Assembly (NCBI GenBank): GCA_029204225.1
Contig: CM055111.1
Location: 9,929,000 to 9,992,999, forward strand
Reading direction: 5' to 3'
Length of the DNA: 64,000 nucleotides
From: Diphasiastrum complanatum
Lineage: Eukaryota > Streptophyta > Lycopodiopsida > Lycopodiales > Lycopodiaceae
The notes beneath the pieces were generated by a model that was not told where the DNA came from, ran no database searches, and worked only from the letters and a program-made list of their open reading frames with translations. Each line of letters opens with the position of its first letter. The first letter of the stretch is position 1. Shown piece by piece: positions 55,069 through 64,000 of the stretch. Made by a program: the position numbers and the translations under genes.

Positions 55069-55339
55069 ATAAAAGCACCTTCGTCCATTTCGACTTCAGG
55101 AGATGTTGTAACTGTATTTGCTTGTTGATCAGGTTGCCTGGCTGCATTCTTTGCTTTGAGAATTCGGCAATTCTGGATCTCATGGTTATTGTGCTTGCAA
55201 TACCTACAAAACTTCTTCTTCTTCGACGAATGCGGATTCGACGATTGTTCTTGACTTTGAGTCTGTTTCTGATTCGATGTAGACTACTTGGAGCTTTTTT
55301 GCTTCTGTCGTTTTGAGCCCTTGTTGACATATAGAGCAT
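55037..55339 (-). pseudogene. Copia-1 gag zinc knuckle and protease remnant
   Basis: In a shifted frame the sequence reads KFCRYCKHNNHEIQNCRIL, a CX2CX4HX4C knuckle, near 55150-55210. The protease that should follow is not recognisable. Confidence 0.6.
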
Positions 55340-55579
55340 GATATGAAGAGGTAGATTAAGTGTCTTGACTTCTTCAATTATCTTCTTGCAGCAACATAGT
55401 GATAACTCTAATAAGAGTTAAATCTGAGTGTGTCGTGATGATCATCACCCAGTTCTCATATGTAGAGGACAAGCTTGAAAGCAGTGTCATAATTGCGTCT
55501 TAATCGTCTAGACTGATCCAATAGCGGCCATCTATTGCAAGAGATTCTTAAATTGGTTAATGTGATTCTAAAGAGAATC

Positions 55580-55935
55580 ATTACTTGACATCTTGAGTGT
55601 GAAGAATTTCCTTCAAAGATGCAACTTGGTAGTTACGTCTCTCACATCATATAGTGAGCTTAAGATGTCCCAAACTTCTTTCGAAGTTTTGGCTTCAGCT
55701 ACGTGGCCAATATGAGTATCTGATATATTGAGGATAATAAGCGCGAAAGCTTTACCATCCTTCGATTTCCATTTTGAGTCTTCTGTGTCGTCTTCAAGCT
55801 TCACTCCGATACCTGTAACAACATCCCACAGCTTGTTGGCAATTAGCAAGGTCTTAATCTTAAATTTTCATAAATAATAACTGGATCCATTCAGCTTGTC
55901 TGCGATAAGACCGGATTTACTTTGAGAATCCATAT
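55580..55935 (-). pseudogene. Copia-1 gag (UBN2-type)
   Basis: Reads IANKLWDVVTGIGVKLEDDT, AFALIILNISDTHIGHVAEA, KTSKEVWDILSSLYDVRDVT and KLHLQRKFFTLKM, the usual copia gag core. Stops and shifts lie on both sides. Confidence 0.75.
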
Positions 55936-56097
55936 GGAACTTTAGTCTATTGACTTTAAGAGAGATACCGTGCTGTGGAAATCAATTCTCTGATACCAAA
56001 ACAAATTGATTTGAACTGAAGAATAATTTGATATCGCAAAAGATATCAACTTTAAGAGCTTGCGTTTTGATAGAGTATTAGGCCTTGAAGGATCAAT

Positions 56098-56109
56098 GCT
56101 CAAATACCA
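56098..56109 (-). other. Copia-1 primer binding site
   Basis: TGGTATTTGAGC right after the LTR end; the initiator tRNA-Met site with two changes. Another TGGTATCAGAG lies at 55991-56001, further in. Confidence 0.6.
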
Positions 56110-57061
56110 TGTTGGAAAGAGGTGTATAAAAGATAGGCTGAATAGAATCGAATAAAAAGAATTCGAATGACAAGAATTAGAACTTATTGTGTGCTGCAGA
56201 ATAAACTTGTTTCTCTTTCTCTATGCATGACTATGCCTATCAATTTTTAACAAAACAATAGTGATAGAAATCATTAGTACTACAATGATTACGTAGCCAA
56301 ACATTAAAACATTGAATTATCAAACAAATAATCAGTCACGAAGAATTATAGAAATGCATACATTCTGAGATGAACTTGAATGCAAGAAGAAGATAGTATT
56401 GATTTAGTATGAAAATGAAATAAATATAAATAAAGACAAGAAGTTCGCGGATCGAAGCCGCATACTCTAAGATATCTCTGAGCGGCTAAATATAAGTCTG
56501 AATTAAACGCAATGCTGATAAGCAGTAAGCGCAATAGCAATTTCTAATCAATACTAAAGAAGTGAGCTAGAATGTTCGAGAGTGTTCAAGCTCGCAGGCT
56601 TGAAAGAGAGAACACTAACTATTCAATACTTGATGATTAATCTTCATGCGTCAATGCTTCCAATCTTGTGATGTAGAAATGTGGATTACTATTTATACTA
56701 AGCAATTAGGTCGTCAATCGCGTCATCCAGTTGGCTGTGATGTATTGGCATCCATCCAGTTAGGACTTCTCAGAAATTACTTGCTTGATGAATTAATGCA
56801 AGTCGGTGGCTTTGGTTGTTGCGAAAAATGCGAAGGTTCACCAACATCATTTCCTTAATATTTGAGGCATCTGGTATTTTGGGAGAAAGCCGAAGTGAGA
56901 GAAAATCTCAAAAGACGAAAATCTCGAAAATGCTGACACTGTGAGCCGTTTTTGAGTAGTTATGCAGATTGTGTAAAACACGAAGAAATCTATAGGTCTG
57001 GATAAAAATTGGACAAAGATTAAAATGTCGATTAGTCGATTAGTAGGAGAATAATCCAACA
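56110..57061 (-). repeat. Copia-1 5' LTR
   Basis: 952 bp. Minus strand TGTTGGATTATTCTCCTA... to CTCTTTCCAACA. A TATA-like TAGTATAAATAGTAA is at about 56700-56688. The ends match the copia-2 3' LTR (GTTGGATTTATCTCC...CTCTCCAACA). Confidence 0.72.
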
Positions 57062-57325
57062 ACATGTTGGAGATGTAAATTCCATGTTGATTCATTAAAC
57101 CGCTTGATTTGTATTCATGGGATTAGGTTTTGAGAAATGTTACATAAGATACAAATTTTAACTTGTAGTCAAGTTTTCACACTTTTCATGAAATTTTTTT
57201 TGTATCAAACAAATGTAGAAATAGTGCCTTTGGCATATTTGAGTTGCACAATCAAATCTTAAGGCATTTGTCAGAGTGTCACATTTTTTGCATCTTCACC
57301 AACATTCATTTCAACGAAGGCTGAC
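57062..57325. other. Unassigned between head-to-head copia elements
   Basis: Nothing recognisable. Confidence 0.4.
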
Positions 57326-57800
57326 GTCGCGGCCTTCTCATGCTCATCTCATGCAACTGTGCAAACAGATTTGACAACGATAGCAGCCACCCACGATCTC
57401 CCACAGACAGCACATCCACTTTGTACTTTCTTCATCTGCACTCCAGTAAAATTATGTATATGTATTGAATACCATCTGCGTATTCAATGTGTGTGAATAT
57501 AGCATCAGAGAGAGAACAACATCAGAAATTTATCAAATAGAGACGAAGTAGATGCTTTCGTGCATCGATTCTTTGTATTGTCAGTAATAGGTTTATTTCT
57601 TTCATAGATTGGATTAGCTTTGTGAAGCATGCAGTTTCATCCGCTATTGTCTTGTGCTCACCAGCATTATTGACCTGTATATTTTGCTATACTTAATCTA
57701 ATTATAACTCTGTTTGTTCTGCGTTCAGATTTGCGTCAAAATTGTTATGCTTCTCTACATTTTGTTTGACTCTCTTATTGCTTAATCTGGTAGTCTGTTC
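57326..57800 (+). repeat. Copia-2 5' LTR, partial
   Basis: Aligns in blocks with 59480-59960 (GTAGATGCTTTCRTGCATYGATTCT, GTTTCRTCCRCTATTGT), clearly diverged. Its beginning is missing. Confidence 0.55.
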
Positions 57801-59275
57801 TTCGCGAATTATCAAGAACCAGACATGGTCACTAGTCGAAGTTCCTGCTGGCTGCAATCTCATCGATTGCAAATGGGTCTTCAAGATCAAATACGATGCC
57901 AATGAGCAATTGATTGAAAGAAGGCAAGAGTAGTAGCATGAGGATTCGCTCAAATACCTAACATATACTACAACGAGGCTTTTAGTCCAATAGTCAAGCA
58001 CTCATCAATCTGAGCCCTCCTATCGTATGCTGCAGCAGCCGACCTAAAAGTATATCAACTCGATGTACAGACAGCTCATTGAAGAAGACATCTATATGCT
58101 ACAACCTGAAGGATACATCCATGAAGGTACAAAGCATCATGTCTACAAACTCCACTTTATGGCTTGAAGCAATCAGCCAGAGCTTGGTTCCAAAGGATCA
58201 ACACATTCCTCATCCGACAAGGCTTTCAACCAAGCATGGCCGGCAGTAACGTCTATTTGAAGTCAGTGCAACAATCCTTTATAATTATCACCTTGTATGT
58301 AGATGATACATTGCTTTTCAGCAACTATACCAATCTGGTGAAGGATGCTAAACAGATGTTGTCTTCTGAGTTCAACATGACCGATCTGGACGACGCTCAC
58401 TTATATCTGGGCATTCAAATCCATAGAGACAGACCGAGACGACTGATATATATTACTCAGCAATGGTATCTTCACAACATTTTTATCAGGTCTAATTTGA
58501 TTAACTATAAATTAGCTCACTCGCCAATGGAACTAGGCCTGCACTTGTCGGAGGACCAATGTCCTCAAACTAAGCAGAAAGAGGAGCAAATGAGAGAGTA
58601 TCCTTATCGATCAATGCTTGGATCTCTCATGTATGCAATGGTCTGCACAAGATCTGACATTGCTTTTGCAGTCAGCTCACTTGGCCAATTCATGTCCAAT
58701 CTTGGCACTACCCATTGGAAGGCTCTTATAAGAGTCATAAGATACATTCGAGCTACAATGGACCAATGCATCAACAAGGACAATCTTCATTGACTTAGTG
58801 AATTTTCCGATGCAAGTCGGGGAGAAGATGTAGATAATTGTAAATCCACATCTGGATTTACATTTTTCTTCAATGGCAGTCCTGTATCATGGAACAGTCG
58901 TAAGCAAACATCTATTGCTCTTTCATCTACATAAACAGAGTATATTGCTGCTTCTCAATCCATTAAAAAAACATTTTGGTTAAGAAACTTATTGGCAGAC
59001 ATTAGTTTGAATCAGTACACCCCGACAATCATATTCTATGATAATCAGAGTGCAATTGTCTTATCGACCCTAGATTTCACTCTAGGAGTAAGCACATTGA
59101 GATCCGATATCACTATGTCATGGGCAAAATTCTCGACAGAGAGGTGAGCTTAACGTACTATCACGAATGTAGGACATCGTTGCAGATGTGTTCACCAAGG
59201 CAATAAGCATTGACGCACACAACAGATTTTGTGCACTGCTTAGTCTAAAGATCAAATCATTCATGGATCCAGATT
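57801..59275 (+). pseudogene. Copia-2 reverse transcriptase and RNase H
   Basis: Starts NQTWSLVEVPAGCNLIDCKW, then several stops up to 58160, then a 209-codon open frame (58164-58793) with LKQSARAWFQRI, IITLYVDDTLLFSN (catalytic YVDD near 58290), HLYLGIQIHR, REYPYRSMLGSLMYAMVCTR. RNase H follows with broken frames: FSDASRGEDVDNCKSTSGFT, TEYIAASQSI, FYDNQSAIVL and DVFTKAISIDAHNRF. Inactive. Confidence 0.85.
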
Positions 59276-59289
59276 AAGGGGGGCCGGGG
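59276..59289 (+). other. Copia-2 polypurine tract
   Basis: AAGGGGGGCCGGGG just before the 3' LTR start. Confidence 0.75.
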
Positions 59290-60059
59290 CGTTGGATTTA
59301 TCTCCTCTACTCTCCTAAATCCCATGATAATCTAGTTCCATTCATTGTTGCATATTTACTTGCATTGTCGTGCAGCTCAGCTATTAAATACAAGTGAAGT
59401 GAAGATGGCCGACATATCGAAGTTGGACGAACTATCGGGTAAACCCAACCGGGTCGACATATCGGAGAAGCCTGACTTATCGGCCTCCTCACGCTCATCC
59501 TCTGTACTGCGCAACTAATTTGACAATGACAACAACCATGATCTTCTCCCTGACGGCACAACGACTCCACGCCATCTCTTGTACACTCATCTGCATAAAC
59601 GTATATAGCACATAGATCATTTAACTAACAAGCATGCAATTGATCAATGATCAAGAACACGGATTATTGAATCTGATGAGACAGACACAGTAGATGCTTT
59701 CATGCATTGATTCTACTCTTCAGACAAATCGTTAGTAATAAGCTCATAGCTTTTACAGTTTGTAGTTAGCTTTGTGAACACGCGGTTTCGTCCACTATTG
59801 TATTGTGCTCAACTGCATCAATAACTTGTATTTCGTTACAATCAATTTGAATAAAGTGTTGTCTAGTTCTTCGGTTAGGTTTTGTCAGTATTTGCAATGC
59901 GTTTCACTCTCTGTCTGACCTTTTGATTGCTTTGTCTGATTGTCTACTCTTGCTTCCGCTAGCACCACGCACCTAGCTCTCAACTTAATTTGACTATTGT
60001 GTTCGCCTATTGTTACCAATAGTGCACGCACCGAGGAAATTTTTCACACCTCTCCAACA
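59290..60059 (+). repeat. Copia-2 3' LTR
   Basis: 770 bp from CGTTGGATTTATCTCC to CCTCTCCAACA; start and end words shared with the copia-1 LTR. Confidence 0.7.
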
Positions 60060-61440
60060 CAAACAACCATAATATAATCATTGTTATAGAAAAATTGGCA
60101 AATTTTTAAGTTGATTTTTTTGGATATTCCATGTCATGTCTTACTCTTGGATATGTGTCATGCTATGTATAATCCTATGTGTACTTACATGATCTTTGAT
60201 CAAGAAAATGAAGTGATGTTGATTTTTCCCGTCAATACTAGCAAACTCGAGTTGTGTGAAGTATCTACTATTGATCTTTTATGTAATTCTTGTAATTCAA
60301 TATTAATAACAACAATTTTTAGTAGGGAACAAGGTTTAGGTTGTACCTTGAAGTTTCTTATCCATATTTGATGTGTTTTTAATGCTTTGACCAAGATAGG
60401 TCAAGATTGATGCATTATAGCTTGACTAATTCTTATCAATATTGGTTTGTGGAATTTGTGCTATCATGTATGCTTAAAAATCATTTGGTCTATCTCTCAC
60501 AAGTCTCATAAATATATCTAAGCCAAATGCAAGCATTCATAGATAGATCAATCATGAACCTTGTTTGAAATGTTGACCTATATTTTTGGAGGTACTGAAA
60601 TTTTGGTTTGGGATCAAACATCAAATTTTAACGTTGTCGAGGCAAATTATGATCAAAGTGGCTTGCACTTATTGTACTTGTGACTAAATAATAATAATAA
60701 TATATTTGGAAGTAATTCAAGATAGAAGGTTTTGTCTAAAAGTTCAAGATGCCCTTAGAGATTGTTTACTTTCAAAAAGTATATTTTGGATTTGTCTTCA
60801 CCATTGAATTTGGCTCACTAAATTTGGAGGTTGGATATGTTCCTTAGACACGTATAAAGTGATTAAAGGTTCTAATTTTGGTATAAAAAATGTCAACTGA
60901 CCAGATAAAAGATTAAGTGTCTAGATTTTTGTTTTGTTATTGCTACAAAAGAGTGAAGATTGGACATTGTCTTGCTTAAGCTTGAATAGTTTTCATCCAA
61001 GATCAAGAGTGAGTATGTGAGTATCCTTTTTATCCAGCCTCAAGAGTGAGTGTGTTAGTATCCTTTTGCACTACTTCAAGCGTGACTAGAATAGGGAGAT
61101 ATCAATTTTTGCAAGAAGTTATGTGTCATTGATCAAGATTGGTGAAAAGAGTTCAATTTCAAAACAAATTGGGAAACATTGGAATTGTGTGGAGGTTTGT
61201 ATGTGATATCTAAAGTCTTAGTTGTTTATAGATCTTGCTTATTGAGTATTGGGTACTTCAACTGAGTTGCTAAGAAGCAAAAAAGTCTCATGAACCATAT
61301 GTACCTCTGTGTACAAGAACTAGAAAATGGCTCAACTCCTCAATATGGAATGTAAGAATAGAATCCTTATTTGTACTACAAGATCCATTGAAAATAGTGC
61401 TTGGGGATGAGGATCAAGCTCAAGCTCAAGCAAAAGGAGA
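60060..61440. other. Unassigned sequence
   Basis: No gene. A 39-bp unit (CAAGAGTGAGTRTGTKAGTATCCTTTT) is duplicated in tandem near 61001-61070. Confidence 0.4.
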
Positions 61441-62090
61441 GCAAGATTGGCCCTACATTGCATAAAATTGAATGTTTTTAATGAGCTCCTCAAGGAGGTA
61501 GGAGTTTGTCAATGGCTGAAGATCCATGGAAAGTGATTCAAACCATTTATCATTCAAGAAGCACCTCTATAATGCTCACACTACTAAGAAATCAGATGCT
61601 ACAAATCTTTAGGAGCAAGGAAAAGAGTGAAAGCTCTAAATCAAAAGCTTGTATGTATGATTTAGGGAGTGGGTTCAATCCCATTGTGCCTTGGTTCAAA
61701 GAGAAAATTAAAGTAGACAATGTCTTGTATGTTGTTGCAATAACAAAAAACTTGTTGAGTGTCCAACTGCTTTTGATAATTGTATGAATACTAATTTTGA
61801 TGGAAATGTTTCTCCCATCATGAAAAATAGAGTTCATGTTTCAAGAGACATCTGACATGAAAGAACATTCAAGATTGATGCATTTGTTAACACTAATGAG
61901 TGTGTGATGTTGGGCACATACAAGATGTCCATTGTGGTAGTCATCGGGTCACTCCAACTTCAAGAGCATTGAAGAAATGATTAGAAGGGAGCTTGTGATT
62001 GATTTGCCAAAGTCTAAGAAAAATGTGGAAAGATTTGTGAAGCATGTGTACTTTCAAAAGTTCACATGCTACCATGGATCAGGCTTGAAA
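61441..62090 (+). pseudogene. Copia protease and pre-integrase fragment
   Basis: Contains VDNVLYVVAITKNLLSVQLL (copia protease-to-pre-integrase line) and, after breaks, GHSNFKSIEEMIRRELVIDL, the LGH.NF..I..M motif. Multiple stops. Confidence 0.65.
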
Positions 62091-62189
62091 TGACTTAAAA
62101 ATGGCTCTTGATCACATAGATCCAACCACAACACAAAGTTTGAAGATCTACTAATTTTGAAAAAACCTACTATTTTTTGTAGCTAGATT

Positions 62190-62201
62190 GCTCTGACACC
62201 A
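62190..62201 (-). other. Possible primer binding site
   Basis: Minus strand TGGTGTCAGAGC, one change from the initiator tRNA-Met site, adjoining an LTR-like end (AAATTTTCACA). Confidence 0.45.
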
Positions 62202-62231
62202 TGTGAAAATTTAAGATCTAATTATGATCAT

Positions 62232-62328
62232 AAATGTGGATCTAGACCAATAGTAGTTGCACACAAGTCACGTGTCAAATTGATAGACCAATAGTAGTTG
62301 CACACAAGTCACTTGTCAAATTGGTAGA
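62232..62328. repeat. 44-bp tandem duplication
   Basis: Two near-identical copies of AGACCAATAGTAGTTGCACA plus CAAGTCAC(G/T)TGTCAAATTG. Confidence 0.9.
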
Positions 62329-62662
62329 CAACAAAACCACTATTTTGATCAAGATCACTCTACCAATTCAAGATAGAACCAAAAGTTATCCAATTCGTCC
62401 TATTCTCTATTAAAAGATTATACTACATCAATTAATCATCATTTATTTCTCTCCTCCATGTACTGACTTTCATGTCCACCTTCAACCCTAAACCTAAAGC
62501 ACTTGCAAAGCATCAAGAGATGAAGAGGATTCTAACATGTCATGCGGAAGTTCGTTCCGATGAGAGTATGACCTCACATTTAACTTGTTAGCAGATGAAT
62601 GGAGAGTGAAAATGTGTGAAAGAAGAGATAAACAACACGAGAGATGGAGAGTAGAGAGAAAC

Positions 62663-62792
<130 letters not shown>

Positions 62793-63170
62793 TACCCTAT
62801 TGGGATAATTGCTTTAGATTAGGAAGATTGGATCTTCAATACAAAGGAAATAGTCTCCTTTTATAGTTCAGAGGTAGACCTATCTTCATGCCTCTCTTTA
62901 TTTCCAAAGTCAAATATTTGGTGGAAAATTACCTCCAATCACTAACTTGACTTTTAGGCCCTAAACTTATTTACTCACGTAAGTAGCCTAAAATTCTCTT
63001 TATTGCTATCTATTTGATCAAACAACAATGTGATCATTGGGTTAGACTTACACACGCAGGGTTCCAGATCCCTCATGCTTATTTACTAAGAATTGTATAA
63101 GATATATACGTGGGTCCCACCAAATCCCCAACAATATCCCCCACCAAAATTGGTGACAGTCCCATGGCAC

Positions 63171-64000
63171 CTACCTCAACGTTTGAATGTTGCGGAATGT
63201 TGTGTGGTAATCCCGAGATGAATGTGTGCATTTTGTGAGCTTAGAAAAATTGCCATATTTTTGAATTGTCTCAAAGCCATGTGGCACTATGATTTTCTTT
63301 TTGTAGTGCATCTTGAGTGGACTAGCCTGATAATAAGGTGCATGATGATCCATGTTGGATAATAACATCTTAGCTTTTGCAATTTGCCTCAATGGACAAT
63401 CAAGACATGGATGGTTGACACCACATTGTATACACCAAGGCCAAAAGGTTGTTTGATCAGTTTGATATGGGCATGTGAACGACAATTTCTTCCTCCACAT
63501 CTGTAACATCGTGTACCATGCACAATATATCATTCTCTGTAAGGTGATAAGCATATACATGTAACAATTGTCCCTTATCACTCTCCACATAGTAGAGTGG
63601 TAAGCTATTATAATCTTCTGATGAATTCGGATACATGTATGATGATATGACCAATACTTCCACTCCACTTCTAACTGAAGGTTGTTCTAATGTGCTCGAA
63701 GCAAAGCTCCTTCCATCTTATGAATGAATCTCTTGTTGGCACGTTGTCAAGTTTGACCTTTCTTGATGTTCACCGCCAACCATATGCTCTACCTCATGTC
63801 CTTGATTTTGCAATTGAGGGTTTCTAACTAGACATTTTGTATGTGAATGATCTCCAAAGCAATAAGCACACTGGTCTGATTGTAATATCATCTTTCTGTA
63901 GACATTCGACTCATGGTGGTCATCTACTTGAGGATGTTCTTCACCAACTTTTGAATGCACAGTACTTGGTCTCATTGGCTCGTCTTCAGCACTTTGTTTT
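63171..64000 (-). pseudogene. Gag-like protein with two zinc-knuckle-like motifs, runs off edge
   Basis: Minus strand. From the right edge the frame reads AEDEPMRPSTV, then CAYCFGDHSHTKC (CX2CX3HX4C), a His-rich linker, a TAA at 63718-63720, continues in frame to 63457, then shifts to a frame with WCIQCGVNHPCLDCPLRQ (CX2CX3HX4C if the last Cys is used) and ends at 63171. It lies just upstream of the purine tract and LTR, so it is probably the remains of an LTR element coding region. The family is not recognised. Two knuckles of this form so close to the 3' LTR, with no pol between, suggest a deleted or non-autonomous element. Confidence 0.45.

Larger units (their letters stand above)
53402..57061 (-). 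mobile_element. Copia-1: Ty1/copia element with RT deleted, 3' LTR missing
   Basis: Minus-strand order: 5' LTR (57061-56110), primer site, gag, zinc knuckle, integrase, linker (FDPIESKIFTSRDVIF), then directly the last part of reverse transcriptase. RNase H and the 3' LTR are not present. It stands head to head with copia-2, which keeps exactly the missing part. Confidence 0.82.
57326..60059 (+). mobile_element. Copia-2: Ty1/copia element with gag to integrase deleted
   Basis: Partial 5' LTR, then directly reverse transcriptase and RNase H, purine tract and 3' LTR. Gag, protease and integrase are absent. Related to copia-1 and in the opposite orientation. Confidence 0.75.

Overview
The window looks like nuclear DNA of a land plant with a large, transposon-filled genome. 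The evidence is Ty3 chromoviruses and Ty1/copia elements primed by initiator tRNA-Met, a BED/DUF659-type hAT transposon, LINEs, a tRNA-derived SINE-like insertion and many long (CT)n arrays. The LINE reverse transcriptase carries VKQGCPLSP rather than the GDPLSP form I associate with seed-plant L1 elements, so a fern or lycophyte is possible but not shown. No organelle, bacterial or CRISPR sequence was seen.

Layout. 1-7.4 kb: a nearly complete but broken Ty3 chromovirus (Gy1, minus strand, 1134-7433) with perfect ATTGA target duplications and unusual AGTTA...TAACT LTR ends. 7.4-14.3 kb: unassigned sequence, a small hAT-type MITE (10823-11212) and minus-strand LINE remains (ORF1 piece, then a decayed ORF2). 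14.3-21.6 kb: an old minus-strand BED/DUF659 hAT (hAT-2), split by a younger Ty3 element (Gy2, 18094-21094) that keeps only gag and a chromodomain. 21.6-29.8 kb: LINEs joined at (CT)n arrays: an ORF1-only LINE, a LINE with an in-frame ORF1-ORF2 deletion fusion and a solo LTR in its ORF2, an inverted LINE with ORF1 and endonuclease, and an isolated LINE 3' end. 30-44 kb: three spliced-looking minus-strand exons (42980-43241, 40245-40299, 31058-31156) that join in frame into part of an F-box/WD40 protein, the only credible host gene. A complete hAT element (hAT-1, 32447-38656) with perfect 8-bp target duplications sits in one of its introns. 44-49 kb: a copia fragment carrying a SINE-like insertion, a second ORF1-only LINE, further LINE 3' ends, very long CT arrays and an LTR. 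49-53 kb: decayed AT-rich DNA. 53-60 kb: two related copia elements head to head with complementary deletions. 60-64 kb: a copia fragment, an LTR with a primer site on one side and a purine tract on the other, and a gag-like zinc-knuckle frame running off the right edge.

How the parts work together. Almost all coding sequence belongs to mobile elements, and nearly all of it is interrupted. The main observations are (1) LINEs whose 3' ends share a conserved stem-loop and AATAAA block running into (CT)n, and whose 5' ends start directly after another (CT)n array, which suggests insertion at CT microsatellites; (2) a host gene whose exons survive around very large transposon-filled introns; (3) hAT elements of different sizes that share CATA-type termini but have different subterminal motifs, the largest with a second, convergent open reading frame; (4) premature stops in Gy1 that are all TAG where Gln is expected. 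Exon joins, family assignments and deletions are inferred by eye; no database search was run.
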